From NCBI GenBank assembly GCA_020632955.1, contig JACKEO010000007.1, forward strand, positions 150,290 to 214,289: a stretch of 64,000 nucleotides of DNA, given 5' to 3'. Made by a program: the position numbers and the translations under genes. A model generated the notes under the pieces. It searched no databases. It worked only from the letters and a program-made list of their open reading frames with translations, and had not been told where the DNA came from. This document shows, piece by piece, positions 16,978 through 27,500 of this stretch (its first letter is position 1; each line of letters starts with the position of its first letter). This DNA is from Alphaproteobacteria bacterium (GTDB taxonomy: Bacteria; Myxococcota_A; UBA796; GCA-2862545).

Positions 16978-17886
16978 CTAGAGCACCCGGTTCTCCTCGA
17001 GGCGGCGCCGCAGCAGGGCGCCGGCCGTGACCGGCGGGTCGACGGGGAGCACCCAGTCGGGTCGCGGGTGGGCGAAGAAGGGCAGGCTGTAGCGGCTGAC
17101 GTTCGCCCCGCCCGGCGGGTTCACGACGCGGTGCGTGGTGGCCGGCAGGCGTCCGCCGGTGAGCACCTGCATCAGATCGCCGGTGTCGCAGATCACCACG
17201 TCGGGGGGCGTGACCAGGGCGCGCCACGTGCCGTCGCGATCGAGGAGCTGCAGGCCCGGCTGGGTGGAGGCGGGGAGGAGGGTGAGGAGGTTGATGTCCT
17301 CGTGGGCAGCCGCGCGCACGGCGCCGTCGGGGTCGCTGGCCCGGGTGGGCGGGTAGTGGATGACCCGGAGCACGCTGTTGCCGTCGCGGACGGCCTCCTG
17401 CAGGGCCGGGGCGTCGAGGCCGAGCCCGCGGGCCAGGGCACCCAGCAGGCGCTGCGAGAGCGCGTCGAGGGCCTCGTAGAGGGCGCGGACGGCGGGGCCG
17501 AAGTCCGGTGGCGTGGCGGGCACGAGATCGTCCGGCATCAGCCCCGAGGCCACGAGGGGGTGCTCCGCACCGAGGGTGCGGCCCACCTGCCAGAACTCCT
17601 TGAGGTCGTGCACGCCCTGGTCGCGCGCGTGCTCGACGCCGAAGCCGGTGTAGCCGCGCTGCCTGCCCAGCTCGGGGCGCTCCCACGCACGCTTCACGGC
17701 GGTGGGCTGGGCGAAGAAGGAGGCCGCCGCGGCGTAGGCCTCGGCGAGCAGCGCGGGGTCGAGGCCGTGACCCTGGAGGGCCACGAAGCCCCACCGCTCC
17801 AGGGGGTCCAGCAGGCCGCGGGCCGCGTCGGGCGTCGGGCCGTCCAGCGCGCGGACGTCGAAGACCGGCAGCTCGAGCTCGCGCAT
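16978..17886 (-). CDS. Isopenicillin N synthase-like Fe(II)/2-oxoglutarate dioxygenase
   Basis: 302 residues. The N-terminal DIOX_N domain starts LPVFDVRALDG and has WGFVALQGHGLDPAL. The jelly-roll core has the iron triad: His and Asp in AAHEDINLLTLL and the distal His in LPATTHRVVNPP. The 2-oxoglutarate or substrate Arg is in RYSLPFF (R-x-S). The family oxidises small molecules such as flavonoid-like compounds, gibberellins or beta-lactam precursors; in bacteria many are of unknown substrate. It stands alone on the minus strand between two lipoprotein genes and shares an upstream gap of 87 bp with the ASPIC lipoprotein. Confidence 0.92.
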   Translation of the reverse strand: MRELELPVFDVRALDGPTPDAARGLLDPLERWGFVALQGHGLDPALLAEAYAAAASFFAQPTAVKRAWERPELGRQRGYTGFGVEHARDQGVHDLKEFWQVGRTLGAEHPLVASGLMPDDLVPATPPDFGPAVRALYEALDALSQRLLGALARGLGLDAPALQEAVRDGNSVLRVIHYPPTRASDPDGAVRAAAHEDINLLTLLPASTQPGLQLLDRDGTWRALVTPPDVVICDTGDLMQVLTGGRLPATTHRVVNPPGGANVSRYSLPFFAHPRPDWVLPVDPPVTAGALLRRRLEENRVL

Positions 17887-17945
17887 GGGACCTCCTCGCC
17901 TGACCTCGCGCGCTGGCGGCCGCGCGTCCAGCCGCGCGCGCGGGC

Positions 17946-17951
17946 TACGAT
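17946..17951 (+). promoter_or_regulatory. -10 promoter candidate TACGAT
   Basis: GGCTACGAT ends 22 nt before the GTG at 17974. The ATG inside it (17950) lacks any Shine-Dalgarno, whereas GGAGG stands 9 nt before the GTG, which decides the start of the next gene. Confidence 0.45.
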
Positions 17952-17973
17952 GGACCGTCGGAGGTCAGGCCCC

Positions 17974-19680
17974 GTGCTTCGCCCGTTCCCGCTGCTCGTG
18001 GTGCTCACCGGCTGCGGCGTGGCGGCAGGGCCCGCGGCGTCGGACGACACCGTGGCGCGTCCCGGGCCGGACCTCGACACCGAGGTCGGCGACACGCCGG
18101 CCGACACGCGCCCCACCGGCAGTCCCGACACCGCGGCGCCCGACACCGATCCGCTCCGCGCGCCGGCGCAGCTGGTGGTGGGTCCCGAGGTGGTCTGCGC
18201 CCAGCCCCAGGCCCGGGCGGAGCGCCCCTTCGATCCGTGGACCCCCGAGGGGGCCTTCGCGGCGCAGGACGTGGACACCGCGGCGCGGCCGCTGTTCTCG
18301 GGCGGGGGCGTGGCCGTGGCCGATCTCGACGGCGACGGGGATCTCGACCTCTTCCGCACCAGCGCCCGTGCGGGCTTCGCCTGGTTCGACCTCGGCACGG
18401 ATCCGCCCGCCGACCGCACCGCCGAGCTGCCCGACCTCCCCTCGGGCACCGCGGGCGTGGTGGCCGTCGACGTGGAGGGCGACGGCGATCTCGACCTGCA
18501 CGTGACCGCCTTCGGCGCGCCGGATCGCCTCTACCGCAACGACGGGGGCACCTTCGTGGACGTGGCCGTGGCGCTGGGGCTCGCGGGACCTGCGGACGGG
18601 CTGTCGCTGGGCGCGGCCTGGGCGGATGCCGACGGCGACGGGGACCTCGACGCCTTCGTGGGCGCGTACGGTCCGCTCGGCCCCCCCTTCGACGCCACGG
18701 CCGACGGCGAGCCCTCCCACCTGTACCTCCAGCAGGCCGACGGCACCTTCACCGACGCCGTGGCCGACCTGCCCGCCGACCACCCCCTGCGCGTGGCCTT
18801 CACCTACCAGGGCGCCTTCGTGGAGCTCGACGGCGATCCCACGCCCGAGCTGTACGCGGTGAACGACTTCGGTCCGATCCACCCGAGCGTGGCCTGGGAC
18901 CTGGTGGACGGCCAGCCGGTGGCCCGTCCGGCGAGCGGCCTGGAGTCGGCGCTGGCGGGGATGGGTCTCGGGCTGGGCGACCTGGGGCGCGACGGCGTGG
19001 AGGACCTCGTGGTGCCCGCCGTGCAGCAGGTGGGCGTCTACGTGAGCCTGCGCTCCGGCTTCTTCGAGTCGGCCGCGATCCTCGGGGTGCGCGTGCCCTC
19101 GGGCGGGGCGCGGGAGCTCGCGTGGGGGGCGGAGCTCGCCGATCTCGACAGCGACGGCGACCTCGATCTGCTCGTGCCCTTCGGCCAGCTCCACGAGTCG
19201 GGCGGCATCTTCGCCAACGCGCCGCGCCAGCCCGACGCCCTGTGGGTGCAGCACGAGGGCTTCTTCACCGACGCCGCCGAGGCCTGGGGCCTCGACCACA
19301 GGGGGATCGGGCGCGGCGTGGTGGTGGTGGACCTCGACGGCGACGGGTGGCTGGACCTCGTGCAGCAGGACCTGGTGGGGCCCACCCGGGTGCAGCGTGC
19401 GCGCTGCGGCGCCGCGGCCTGGCTGGGCGTGCGACCGCGTCAGGCGGGGGCCAACCCCTTCGCCGTCGGCACCCGGGTGGTGGTGGTGGACGGGGAGGAC
19501 CGCTGGCTCCGCACCGTGCGGGCGGGGGGCACCAGCTACGCCTCCGCCGGTCCCCCGGAGGTGGTGGTGGGGCTGGGCGACCGCGACGCGGTCGAACGGG
19601 TGGAGATCCACTGGCCCGACGGCACGATGGACGCCTTCGACGACGTGCCTACGCGACGCTGGCTGGAGGTGCGACGCTGA
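17974..19680 (+). CDS. FG-GAP/VCBS repeat lipoprotein with C-terminal ASPIC/UnbV domain
   Basis: 568 residues. The signal peptide ends LTGC and is followed by an Asp/Thr-rich linker. The body is a series of integrin-like beta-propeller blades with calcium loops DLDGDGDLD, DVEGDGDLD, DADGDGDLD, DLDSDGDLD and DLDGDGWLD. The last 80 residues, with GANPFAVGTRVVVV and VERVEIHWPDGTMDAF, match the ASPIC/UnbV domain of CRTAC1-like proteins. Probably a surface-anchored calcium-binding adhesion or scaffolding protein. The start at the GTG gives a clean lipoprotein signal MLRPFPLLVVLTGC. Confidence 0.9.
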   Translation: MLRPFPLLVVLTGCGVAAGPAASDDTVARPGPDLDTEVGDTPADTRPTGSPDTAAPDTDPLRAPAQLVVGPEVVCAQPQARAERPFDPWTPEGAFAAQDVDTAARPLFSGGGVAVADLDGDGDLDLFRTSARAGFAWFDLGTDPPADRTAELPDLPSGTAGVVAVDVEGDGDLDLHVTAFGAPDRLYRNDGGTFVDVAVALGLAGPADGLSLGAAWADADGDGDLDAFVGAYGPLGPPFDATADGEPSHLYLQQADGTFTDAVADLPADHPLRVAFTYQGAFVELDGDPTPELYAVNDFGPIHPSVAWDLVDGQPVARPASGLESALAGMGLGLGDLGRDGVEDLVVPAVQQVGVYVSLRSGFFESAAILGVRVPSGGARELAWGAELADLDSDGDLDLLVPFGQLHESGGIFANAPRQPDALWVQHEGFFTDAAEAWGLDHRGIGRGVVVVDLDGDGWLDLVQQDLVGPTRVQRARCGAAAWLGVRPRQAGANPFAVGTRVVVVDGEDRWLRTVRAGGTSYASAGPPEVVVGLGDRDAVERVEIHWPDGTMDAFDDVPTRRWLEVRR

Positions 19681-19701
19681 TCGCGCGCGACCTGCGGTGA
19701 C

Positions 19702-19746
19702 GGGGATCGGGTCAATGCCGCGGGGATCGTGACGATGAGGGGATCG
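19702..19746 (+). repeat. Three copies of GGGGATCG
   Basis: GGGGATCG occurs at 19702, 19722 and 19739 in the 104-bp gap before the next gene. Spacing is 20 and 17 bp. A further inverted repeat CCGGTG/CACCGG (19751-19756 and 19763-19768) follows. Could be protein-binding sites; no other evidence. Confidence 0.4.
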
Positions 19747-19784
19747 TCGGCCGGTGTCCCCCCACCGGTCCCCGGAGTCGCTCC

Positions 19785-20705
19785 ATGCCGCACCCCCGCG
19801 GACCCGGCGGCACGCTGCCGCCCACCGGTCTGCCGTCCTCGTCCCTCGACCTCGTGAACCGCGCGCTGCCGTCCCCCGTGCGGCTGGCCCAGCCGGTGGC
19901 CTGGCTGGAGCGTGCCGTGGTGCGCGCCGTGCCGCGCGGGCCGGAGGGAGGCCTGGTGGTGGACGACGGCGAGCGGGTGCTCCTGCTCGGTGATCCCGAG
20001 GTCACCGTGCTCGCCAGCTCCGCCTCGCCCTGGGCGGTGGCGGGGGACGGCAGCGTGCTCGTGGGGGAGCGCGGACGTGTGCGTCGCCATCCGCTCGACG
20101 GCCCGCCCGAGGTGCTCGCCAGCGCGCGTGCGCCCATCACGATGGTGGCCGTGGCGTCGGCCGGCCGTGCGGCCTGGTGGTCGGGTGGGCAGCTGGGCTG
20201 GCGACGGGGCGACGAGGGCGGCTCGGTCCCGCTGGAGGCCTCCACCGGTCGGGCGCCCCGGCTCGCGTGGATGGGTGCGCACGTGCTGGTGGCGGGAGGT
20301 CGCCTGCGGCACCGCGTGCTGCGGCTGCACGGGGATCGCATCGTGGGCCGCTGGCAACTCCCGGGCCCCGTGCTCGCCTGCGCGGGCTCCGCGCACGTGG
20401 GCGTGGTCCTCGCCCTGGATCTCGAGCAGAACCACACCGTGCTCGGGCTGCTGGACCCCGACGGCCACGTGGAGCTCGTGCCCGTGCCCGAGGCCCTGGC
20501 CTGGGACGGCGCGGGCGATCGGGTGGCGTGGGTGGACGAGACCGGCGTGCTGCACGCCGTGGACGCCGAGGGGGACGTGTCCTCCCGCGCCCTGCCCACC
20601 GACGCCGCGCACGGCATCGGGCTGGACCCGAGCGGTCGGAGCGCCTGCGTCTGGGAGCGGCCCGACGCGGATGCCGGCGCGCCGGTGTGGGTGGTGGCGC
20701 TGTAG
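19785..20705 (+). CDS. Beta-propeller-like hypothetical protein
   Basis: 306 residues with no membrane segment or signal. The sequence alternates short hydrophobic strands and turns with recurrent W, G and D, for example GLVVDDGERVLLLGD, PWAVAGDGSVLVGE and RVAWVDETGVLHAVDAEGD, the look of a six- or seven-bladed WD40/Kelch-type propeller, but no specific family motif is clear. The conserved beginning LPSPVRLAQPVAWLE could be a docking extension. Function unknown. The universal stress protein gene follows after 91 nt. Confidence 0.7.
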   Translation: MPHPRGPGGTLPPTGLPSSSLDLVNRALPSPVRLAQPVAWLERAVVRAVPRGPEGGLVVDDGERVLLLGDPEVTVLASSASPWAVAGDGSVLVGERGRVRRHPLDGPPEVLASARAPITMVAVASAGRAAWWSGGQLGWRRGDEGGSVPLEASTGRAPRLAWMGAHVLVAGGRLRHRVLRLHGDRIVGRWQLPGPVLACAGSAHVGVVLALDLEQNHTVLGLLDPDGHVELVPVPEALAWDGAGDRVAWVDETGVLHAVDAEGDVSSRALPTDAAHGIGLDPSGRSACVWERPDADAGAPVWVVAL

Positions 20706-20796
20706 CGCAGGCGGGGCCTGCCACCGACGTGACCGTCGTCGACGCTGCATCGGGGGCTCCTCCGTGGCAGACTCGCTCCCAGACCCGGGAGGTCGC

Positions 20797-21639
20797 GTGA
20801 GCAGCGCCGTCGACGGCTACCGTCGCATCCTCTTCCCCACCGACCTCAAGTCCGGCACCGAGCTGGCCTACGTGCACGCCTTCCGGCTGGCCCTGGCCGA
20901 CGCGGGGACCCTGCACGTGGTGCACGTGCACGAGCCCTCGCTCCGGCCGGACTGGACCCACCTGCCGAGCGCCCGCGAGCTCTGCGTGCGCTGGGGCCGG
21001 CTCGACGCCGACCAGGGCGTGGAGGCCTACAGCCGCCTGGGCGTGCACGTGCAGTTCAGCGCGCTGCCCAGCCTCGAGCTGGAGGACCCCATCGAGGACA
21101 CGATGGAGCGGGAGCAGCCCGATCTGCTGGTGCTCGCCACCGACGCCCGGCAGGGCGCCGCGCGCCTGGCCGTACCCAGCGTGGCCGAGGACATCGCCCG
21201 GCACGGCAGCATGCCGGCCCTGTTCGTGCCGCGCGACGCGCGCCCCTTCGTCGACGCCGCGAGCGGCAGCACCAGCCTGCGCACCATCGTGATCCCGGCG
21301 GGCACGGAGCACCAGGCCCGGCTGGCCCTCGCGCACGCCATCCGGCTGGTGTCGTCCTACGACGCGGCGCCCACGGACTTCGTGCTGGTGCACGTGGGCA
21401 CCCGCGAGTCGCTGCCGAAGGTCTCGCTGCCCGACGACACCCGCTGGAGCCTGCGCGTGGACGTGCGCAACGGGAACCTCCCGGAGCAGATCGTGCACGC
21501 CGCCGAGGCCCACGATGCCGACTGCATCGTGATGGCCACCTACGGGCACGACAGCCTGCTCGACTGGATCCGCGGCAGCCGCACCGAGCTCGTCGTGCGG
21601 TCGGCGCCGTGTCCGGTGCTCGCGGTCCCGGAGGCCTGA
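20797..21639 (+). CDS. Tandem-domain universal stress protein
   Basis: 280 residues from a GTG preceded by GGGAGG. Two UspA domains are fused: the first starts YRRILFPTDLKSGTELAYVHAF and ends SMPALFVPRD; the second starts RTIVIPAGTEHQARLALAHA and ends with APCPVLAVPEA. The second domain keeps a nucleotide-loop-like stretch ATYGHDSLLDWIRGSRTELVVRSAPCP, close to the G-x2-G-x9-G(S/T) motif of ATP-binding Usp proteins. Such proteins act in the cytoplasm in stress resistance; the exact role is not predictable. Confidence 0.9.
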   Translation: MSSAVDGYRRILFPTDLKSGTELAYVHAFRLALADAGTLHVVHVHEPSLRPDWTHLPSARELCVRWGRLDADQGVEAYSRLGVHVQFSALPSLELEDPIEDTMEREQPDLLVLATDARQGAARLAVPSVAEDIARHGSMPALFVPRDARPFVDAASGSTSLRTIVIPAGTEHQARLALAHAIRLVSSYDAAPTDFVLVHVGTRESLPKVSLPDDTRWSLRVDVRNGNLPEQIVHAAEAHDADCIVMATYGHDSLLDWIRGSRTELVVRSAPCPVLAVPEA

Positions 21640-21715
21640 GGGTGCAGCGCGGTCCACGTCTCCGGGGTGCCACGGCGGGGGTGCCCGTCGTCGCCGTGCG
21701 CGCGGGAGCCTGCCC

Positions 21716-23044
21716 GTGAGGATCGGCGTCATCGGCACCGGCTACGTGGGGCTCGTCACCGGCACCTGCCTGGCCGAGATGGGCAACGACGTCGTCTGCC
21801 AGGACGTGGACGTCGACAAGATCGCCCTGCTCCAGGGCGGCGGACTGCCCATCTACGAGCCGGGCCTCGCCGAGCTCGTGGCCCGCAACGTGCGGGATGG
21901 ACGCCTGGTCTTCACCACGGCGCCGGCGCAGGTGGTGCAGGGCATGGACGTGGTCTTCGTGGCGGTGGGCACGCCGCCCGGGCCCGAGGGGGCGGCCGAC
22001 ACCAGCCGGGTGCTCGCCGCGGCCCGGGCCATCGGGGACCACGTGGACGGGCCGCTCGTGGTGGCGGTGAAGTCCACCGTGCCCGTGGGCACCTGCGACG
22101 AGGTGCAGGCCCTGCTGGACGCGGCCGCCGCCGCGCGTGGGTCCGGTCACGCGGTGGAGGTGGTGTCGAACCCGGAGTTCCTCAAGGAGGGCAAGGCCGT
22201 CGAGGACTTCATGCGGCCCGACCGCATCGTGCTGGGCGCGCCCGAGGGGCGGGGACGCGAGGTGCTGGGGGCCCTGTACGCGCCCTTCATGCTCAACGGG
22301 CACCCGGTGCTCCACATGTCGATCCGCTCGGCCGAGCTCGCGAAGTACGCGGCGAACGTGATGCTCGCGGCGCGCATCTCGCTGATGAACGAGCTGGCGC
22401 GGGTGAGCGAGGCCGTGGGGGCCGACATCATGGACGTGCGTCGCGGGGTGGGCAGCGACAAGCGCATCGGCATGGCCTTCCTCTACGCGGGGGTGGGCTA
22501 CGGCGGCTCCTGCTTCCCGAAGGACGTGCGGGCGATGGCCAGCATGGCCCGGGCCGTGGGGGCCCACGCCGACCTCCTCGACGCCGTCGATGCGGTGAAC
22601 GAGCGGCAGAAGGTGGTGCTCGCCGAGCGCATCGTCGCGCGCTTCGGTGGCGACCTCGACGGGCGCCGGGTGGCGGTGTGGGGTCTGGCCTACAAGCCCG
22701 AGACCGCCGACGTCCGCGAGGGGCCGGCGCTGGCCATCGTGGCGCGCCTGCTCGCCGCCGGGGCGGAGGTGGTCGGCTACGATCCCAAGGCGATGGCGGA
22801 GGCGCGGCGCGCGCTGGGCGAGCCCGTGGGGTTCTCGCTGGCGCCGGGTCCCTACGAGGCAGCGCGGGGTGCGGACTGCCTGGTGCTCGTGACGGAGTGG
22901 CGGGTGTTCCGGGGGCTGGACCTGGCGCGCGTCGCCCGCTCGATGCGTCAGCCGATCCTCTTCGACGGGCGGAACCAGTACGACCCCGAGGCCATGCAGG
23001 CGGTGGGCCTGGAGTACCACTGCATCGGGCGCGGCACGCCCTGA
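21716..23044 (+). CDS. UDP-glucose 6-dehydrogenase
   Basis: 442 residues. The N-terminal NAD-binding Rossmann fold starts RIGVIGTGYVGLVTGTCLA, the central helical domain has SNPEFLKEGKAVEDF, and the catalytic Cys266 is in YGGSCFPKD. The C-terminal UDP-binding domain has WGLAYKPETADVREGPA. All active-site residues of the UGD/MSD family are intact. It oxidises UDP-glucose to UDP-glucuronate for exopolysaccharide or LPS. The motif FDGRNQYDP supports UDP-glucose over UDP-ManNAc. The convergent flippase gene beside it fits a role in polysaccharide export. Start at GTG 21716, two residues before the first strand. Confidence 0.94.
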   Translation: MRIGVIGTGYVGLVTGTCLAEMGNDVVCQDVDVDKIALLQGGGLPIYEPGLAELVARNVRDGRLVFTTAPAQVVQGMDVVFVAVGTPPGPEGAADTSRVLAAARAIGDHVDGPLVVAVKSTVPVGTCDEVQALLDAAAAARGSGHAVEVVSNPEFLKEGKAVEDFMRPDRIVLGAPEGRGREVLGALYAPFMLNGHPVLHMSIRSAELAKYAANVMLAARISLMNELARVSEAVGADIMDVRRGVGSDKRIGMAFLYAGVGYGGSCFPKDVRAMASMARAVGAHADLLDAVDAVNERQKVVLAERIVARFGGDLDGRRVAVWGLAYKPETADVREGPALAIVARLLAAGAEVVGYDPKAMAEARRALGEPVGFSLAPGPYEAARGADCLVLVTEWRVFRGLDLARVARSMRQPILFDGRNQYDPEAMQAVGLEYHCIGRGTP

Positions 23045-23057
23045 CCCGCCTCCGGCC

Positions 23058-24281
23058 TCAGGATCCGTCCACGTGCACCGCCACCTCGGCGGCCACCGCA
23101 CCGTCGGCCCGCAGGCGCCGGAGCAGCAGCGCGCGGGCGACCAGCACCACCACGGCGCCGATCAGGGCCGCGCCCATCGCGCCGTACGCCCCGTGGTCCG
23201 GCACCAGCCACAGGGCCGCGGCGCCCACCACCAGCACCCCGAGCAGGCTGGGCCCCACGAGCGCGCGGAAGTGGCGCGTGGCCACCGTGGCGTTGGCCAC
23301 GATCGCCGTGAGCCCTGCGGCCAGCGCTACGAGGGTCTGGCCCACCAGCAGCCACTTCCACGCGGCGTAGTCCTCGCCGAAGAGCAGCCCCAGGAAGAGG
23401 TCGCCCGCCGCGATGGCCGCCAGCGTGGTGGCGAGGGTGGCGAGGGTGGCGAGCAGGGCCTGCTGCCGCAGCAGCCGGTCGAAGCCCGTGCCACCCTGCA
23501 GGTGCAGCCGATCGGCGAGCCGGGGCAGGAGCGCGTTCGACAGCGTGGTGGTGACCGCGGTCATCACGGTGACCACGTAGGCGGTGGCGCTGAAGTACCC
23601 GAGGAGCGCCGGGCCGTGCAGGCGCTCCAGGAAGTAGCGGGGGGCATTGGTCTGCAGCGCCACGAACATGATCATCAGCCCCAGGGGCAGCGCGCGACGC
23701 GCGAGCGTCCACGCGTCCGCGGCATCGGCCTCGCCCGGCGGGGCCAGCCGCCGGGCACGCGGAGCGTCCACCAGCAGGTAGACCGCCAGCCAGCCGAGGA
23801 GCGTCCCCGTGGCTGCGCCCGGGGCCGACCCCGTGAGCAGCAGCCCCGCGGTGACGCCACAGAGCATGGCCAGGCCCTTGAGCGTCATCGACAGGGCGAG
23901 CCAGCTGTAGCGATCCTGGCGCTGCATCAGGCCGTAGACCAGGTCGCTCTGGGACTCCACGGCCTTGGCCAGCGTGAGCACCAGCACGGCCAGCAGGGTG
24001 TCGCCGGTGTAGCCCACGAGCACGGCGGCGAGGGAGGCCACGAGCACCGAGAGGATCGCGGTGACGTCCCGGAGCGAGCGGTAGGTCTGCCAGGTGTGCT
24101 CGCCGCGGACGTCGGTGGTGAGCACGTGGCGGAGGTTCAGCGAGAAGAGCTGCTGGACCGGTGCGGTCACCGCGAGGCCGAGGCTGTAGACGCCGAGGAT
24201 CTCCGGGCTGCCGAGGCGGGCGAGGGCCACCAGCGCCAGACCCTGCGCGCCCATGTAGGCGAAGCGCCCGCCCACCATCAT
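23058..24281 (-). CDS. Polysaccharide flippase-like membrane protein (Wzx/MATE-type)
   Basis: 407 residues from the ATG at 24281, with about twelve hydrophobic helices arranged like the Wzx/RfbX oligosaccharide flippases. The ATG has no Shine-Dalgarno, and the reading frame stays open upstream with a basic stretch (PPARRSARHD) as expected before the first helix. A CTG at 24350 has GGGAG 6 nt upstream and would give 430 residues with a fuller N-terminus, so a non-standard start is possible. The gene follows sthA by 11-80 nt. It probably flips lipid-linked oligosaccharide across the inner membrane. Confidence 0.83.
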   Translation of the reverse strand: MMVGGRFAYMGAQGLALVALARLGSPEILGVYSLGLAVTAPVQQLFSLNLRHVLTTDVRGEHTWQTYRSLRDVTAILSVLVASLAAVLVGYTGDTLLAVLVLTLAKAVESQSDLVYGLMQRQDRYSWLALSMTLKGLAMLCGVTAGLLLTGSAPGAATGTLLGWLAVYLLVDAPRARRLAPPGEADAADAWTLARRALPLGLMIMFVALQTNAPRYFLERLHGPALLGYFSATAYVVTVMTAVTTTLSNALLPRLADRLHLQGGTGFDRLLRQQALLATLATLATTLAAIAAGDLFLGLLFGEDYAAWKWLLVGQTLVALAAGLTAIVANATVATRHFRALVGPSLLGVLVVGAAALWLVPDHGAYGAMGAALIGAVVVLVARALLLRRLRADGAVAAEVAVHVDGS

Positions 24282-24361
24282 GGTGACGTCGTGGCGCGCG
24301 GAGCGCCGTGCGGGCGGACCGGCCGGGGACGGCGCGTCGGGGTCGGCCAGGGCTCGCTCCC

Positions 24362-25762
<1,401 letters not shown>

Positions 25763-25792
25763 GCGCTGGCCTCGCTGGCTCGTCTCGGGCGG

Positions 25793-25801
25793 TCCCTACC
25801 A
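25793..25801 (-). promoter_or_regulatory. Extended -10 promoter candidate of sthA
   Basis: The minus strand reads TGGTAGGGA, 30 nt upstream of the GTG at 25762, a variant of the recurrent TG-S-TA-SSS element. Confidence 0.4.
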
Positions 25802-25859
25802 CGCTGGATCGGTGCCGGCGCGGCCTGGGGACGCCTCGTCACGGGTGCCCATCCCCCCG

Positions 25860-27344
25860 TCAGGGCGTGGCGCAGGCGCCCGCGTCGAGGGTGTAGGTCA
25901 CCACGAGCTCCTCGCCCGGGTCGGGGATGGCGTCGCCGTGCAGCACCAGGGTCGTGCTCGCAGCGTCCCACGACCAGCCGTCCAGCGTGTCGGCCGGCAC
26001 CGCCGTCCCCGCCACGGTGACCTGCAGGTCGGTGGGGCCCGTGGCGGGCGGGGCCGGGTCGAGGACCAGCCCCACCTGCTGGCCTGCGGCCACGCGCGCC
26101 ATCCTGCCGAGCTGTGCCGCGGTGGGGGCGGTGCAGATGGTCTTCCAGGCGCCGCCGGTGGCGCGGATGGCCGCGTGGAGGGCGGCGGCGTTGTAGGCGG
26201 TGCGCTGCGCGAAGATGCCTCCGGGGCAGGCGTTGCCCAGGGGGTTCGGCTTGCCGTCCGGGCCGGAGATGGCGGAGAAGGTGGCCCGGTCGGGGGCGGA
26301 GACGAGCCCCTGGAGCATGGTGGCGAAGGCGGTGCCGCGGGCGGCCCCCGTGGGCGTGGCGAAGGTGCCCGCGGACGCGTCGTCCTCGTTGGAGAGCAGC
26401 AGCACCGCGAGGCGGGCTCCCGGCCGACGGAGGTCGCTGTTCGGGGCGGTGAAGGCGAGGGTGGTCAGGGCCGCGTGGGCGGCGTCGAAGGGCATCTCCG
26501 TGTCGGCGCCACAGGCCATGCCGGTGTCGGCCCCCGCGCAGGGCTCCCGGACCTCCTCGAGCTCCAGCAGGTCCTGGAAGGCGCTCGTGGGGTCGGCGTC
26601 GGTGGAGCGGAGGACGGGCCCGAGGAGGGCGCCCTGGGCACCCTCCGGCGACATGTCGGAGGTGGTGGCCCCCATGCGCCAGGTGACCCCCAGGGCGTCG
26701 AGCGCGGCGGTGAAGCCCGGGAAGGCCGCGCCCAGGTCCCCCTGGTAGGCCTGCATCGACGCGGAGTTGTCGATCACCCACAGCACGTCGACGTCGTCGG
26801 CGGCGCGCTGCGTGAACCGCTCCGTGACCATCGCGGCGGCCTGGCCCTCCCCCTCCAGCGCGACGCGCGCGCGCGCGTCCTGGCCCTGCACCCCCAGCGT
26901 GAAGGAGGCGTCAACGTAGGAGGTGACGGCGGTGGGGGAGAAGCGCACCAGCAGCTCCACCGTGGCGCCGGGACCGAGCCGGGCGTTGGCGGGGGGCTCC
27001 ACGGTGAAGGCTGCGGCCGACGCGCCCTCCACCGCGTCCACCACGAGCTGGACGGCCTGGTCGCCGGTGTTCTCGACGAGCACGGTGCGCGCGGGGGAGG
27101 TGCAGCCCGGAGGGATGGGGTCGAAGACGAGGCGGGCAGGGCCCACCTGCAGCACCCCCGCCGAGGTGGGGCCCGTGTCGTCGCGGCCCGTGTCGTCGCG
27201 GGCCGTGTCGGCGGAGTCCGTACCGCTGTCGGCAGGACCGTCCGTGTCGCCGCCCGGCTTGATCGGAGCCCCGCCACCGCCCTGGTTGCAGGCGGCGAGG
27301 GCGACGAGGAGGGCGGATGCGAGGTGCTGCACGGGTCCGCGCAT
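25860..27344 (-). CDS. Lipoprotein with abnormal-spindle-like domain and VWFA-type domain
   Basis: 494 residues. The lipobox Cys is at position 19 (ALAAC). A DTD/DDTG linker leads to an Ig-like ASPM-SPD-2-Hydin domain (about residues 63-168, with VLQVGPARLVFDPIPPGC). A von Willebrand factor A-like domain follows, with the MIDAS motif DNSAS (Asp192, Ser194, Ser196). The last 100 residues read as a beta-rich C-terminal domain. Such proteins bind metal and partner proteins at the cell surface, possibly in adhesion. A TACAGT -10-like element lies 28 nt upstream. It diverges from a lipoprotein metalloprotease gene. Confidence 0.87.
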   Translation of the reverse strand: MRGPVQHLASALLVALAACNQGGGGAPIKPGGDTDGPADSGTDSADTARDDTGRDDTGPTSAGVLQVGPARLVFDPIPPGCTSPARTVLVENTGDQAVQLVVDAVEGASAAAFTVEPPANARLGPGATVELLVRFSPTAVTSYVDASFTLGVQGQDARARVALEGEGQAAAMVTERFTQRAADDVDVLWVIDNSASMQAYQGDLGAAFPGFTAALDALGVTWRMGATTSDMSPEGAQGALLGPVLRSTDADPTSAFQDLLELEEVREPCAGADTGMACGADTEMPFDAAHAALTTLAFTAPNSDLRRPGARLAVLLLSNEDDASAGTFATPTGAARGTAFATMLQGLVSAPDRATFSAISGPDGKPNPLGNACPGGIFAQRTAYNAAALHAAIRATGGAWKTICTAPTAAQLGRMARVAAGQQVGLVLDPAPPATGPTDLQVTVAGTAVPADTLDGWSWDAASTTLVLHGDAIPDPGEELVVTYTLDAGACATP

Positions 27345-27500
27345 GGCGCTGCTCCAGGAGGCGAGCAGGGGACTGTAGCGCGGCGCGAGGGGGCTCTGCG
27401 GGGTCGGATCCGACCGATGTCGCCCGTGGCGCGAACCGGATCGTGGCTGGTGTCACCACAGGGAGGTCGGGGCCCGCCCCCGCCCACCCTGGAGCCCGTC

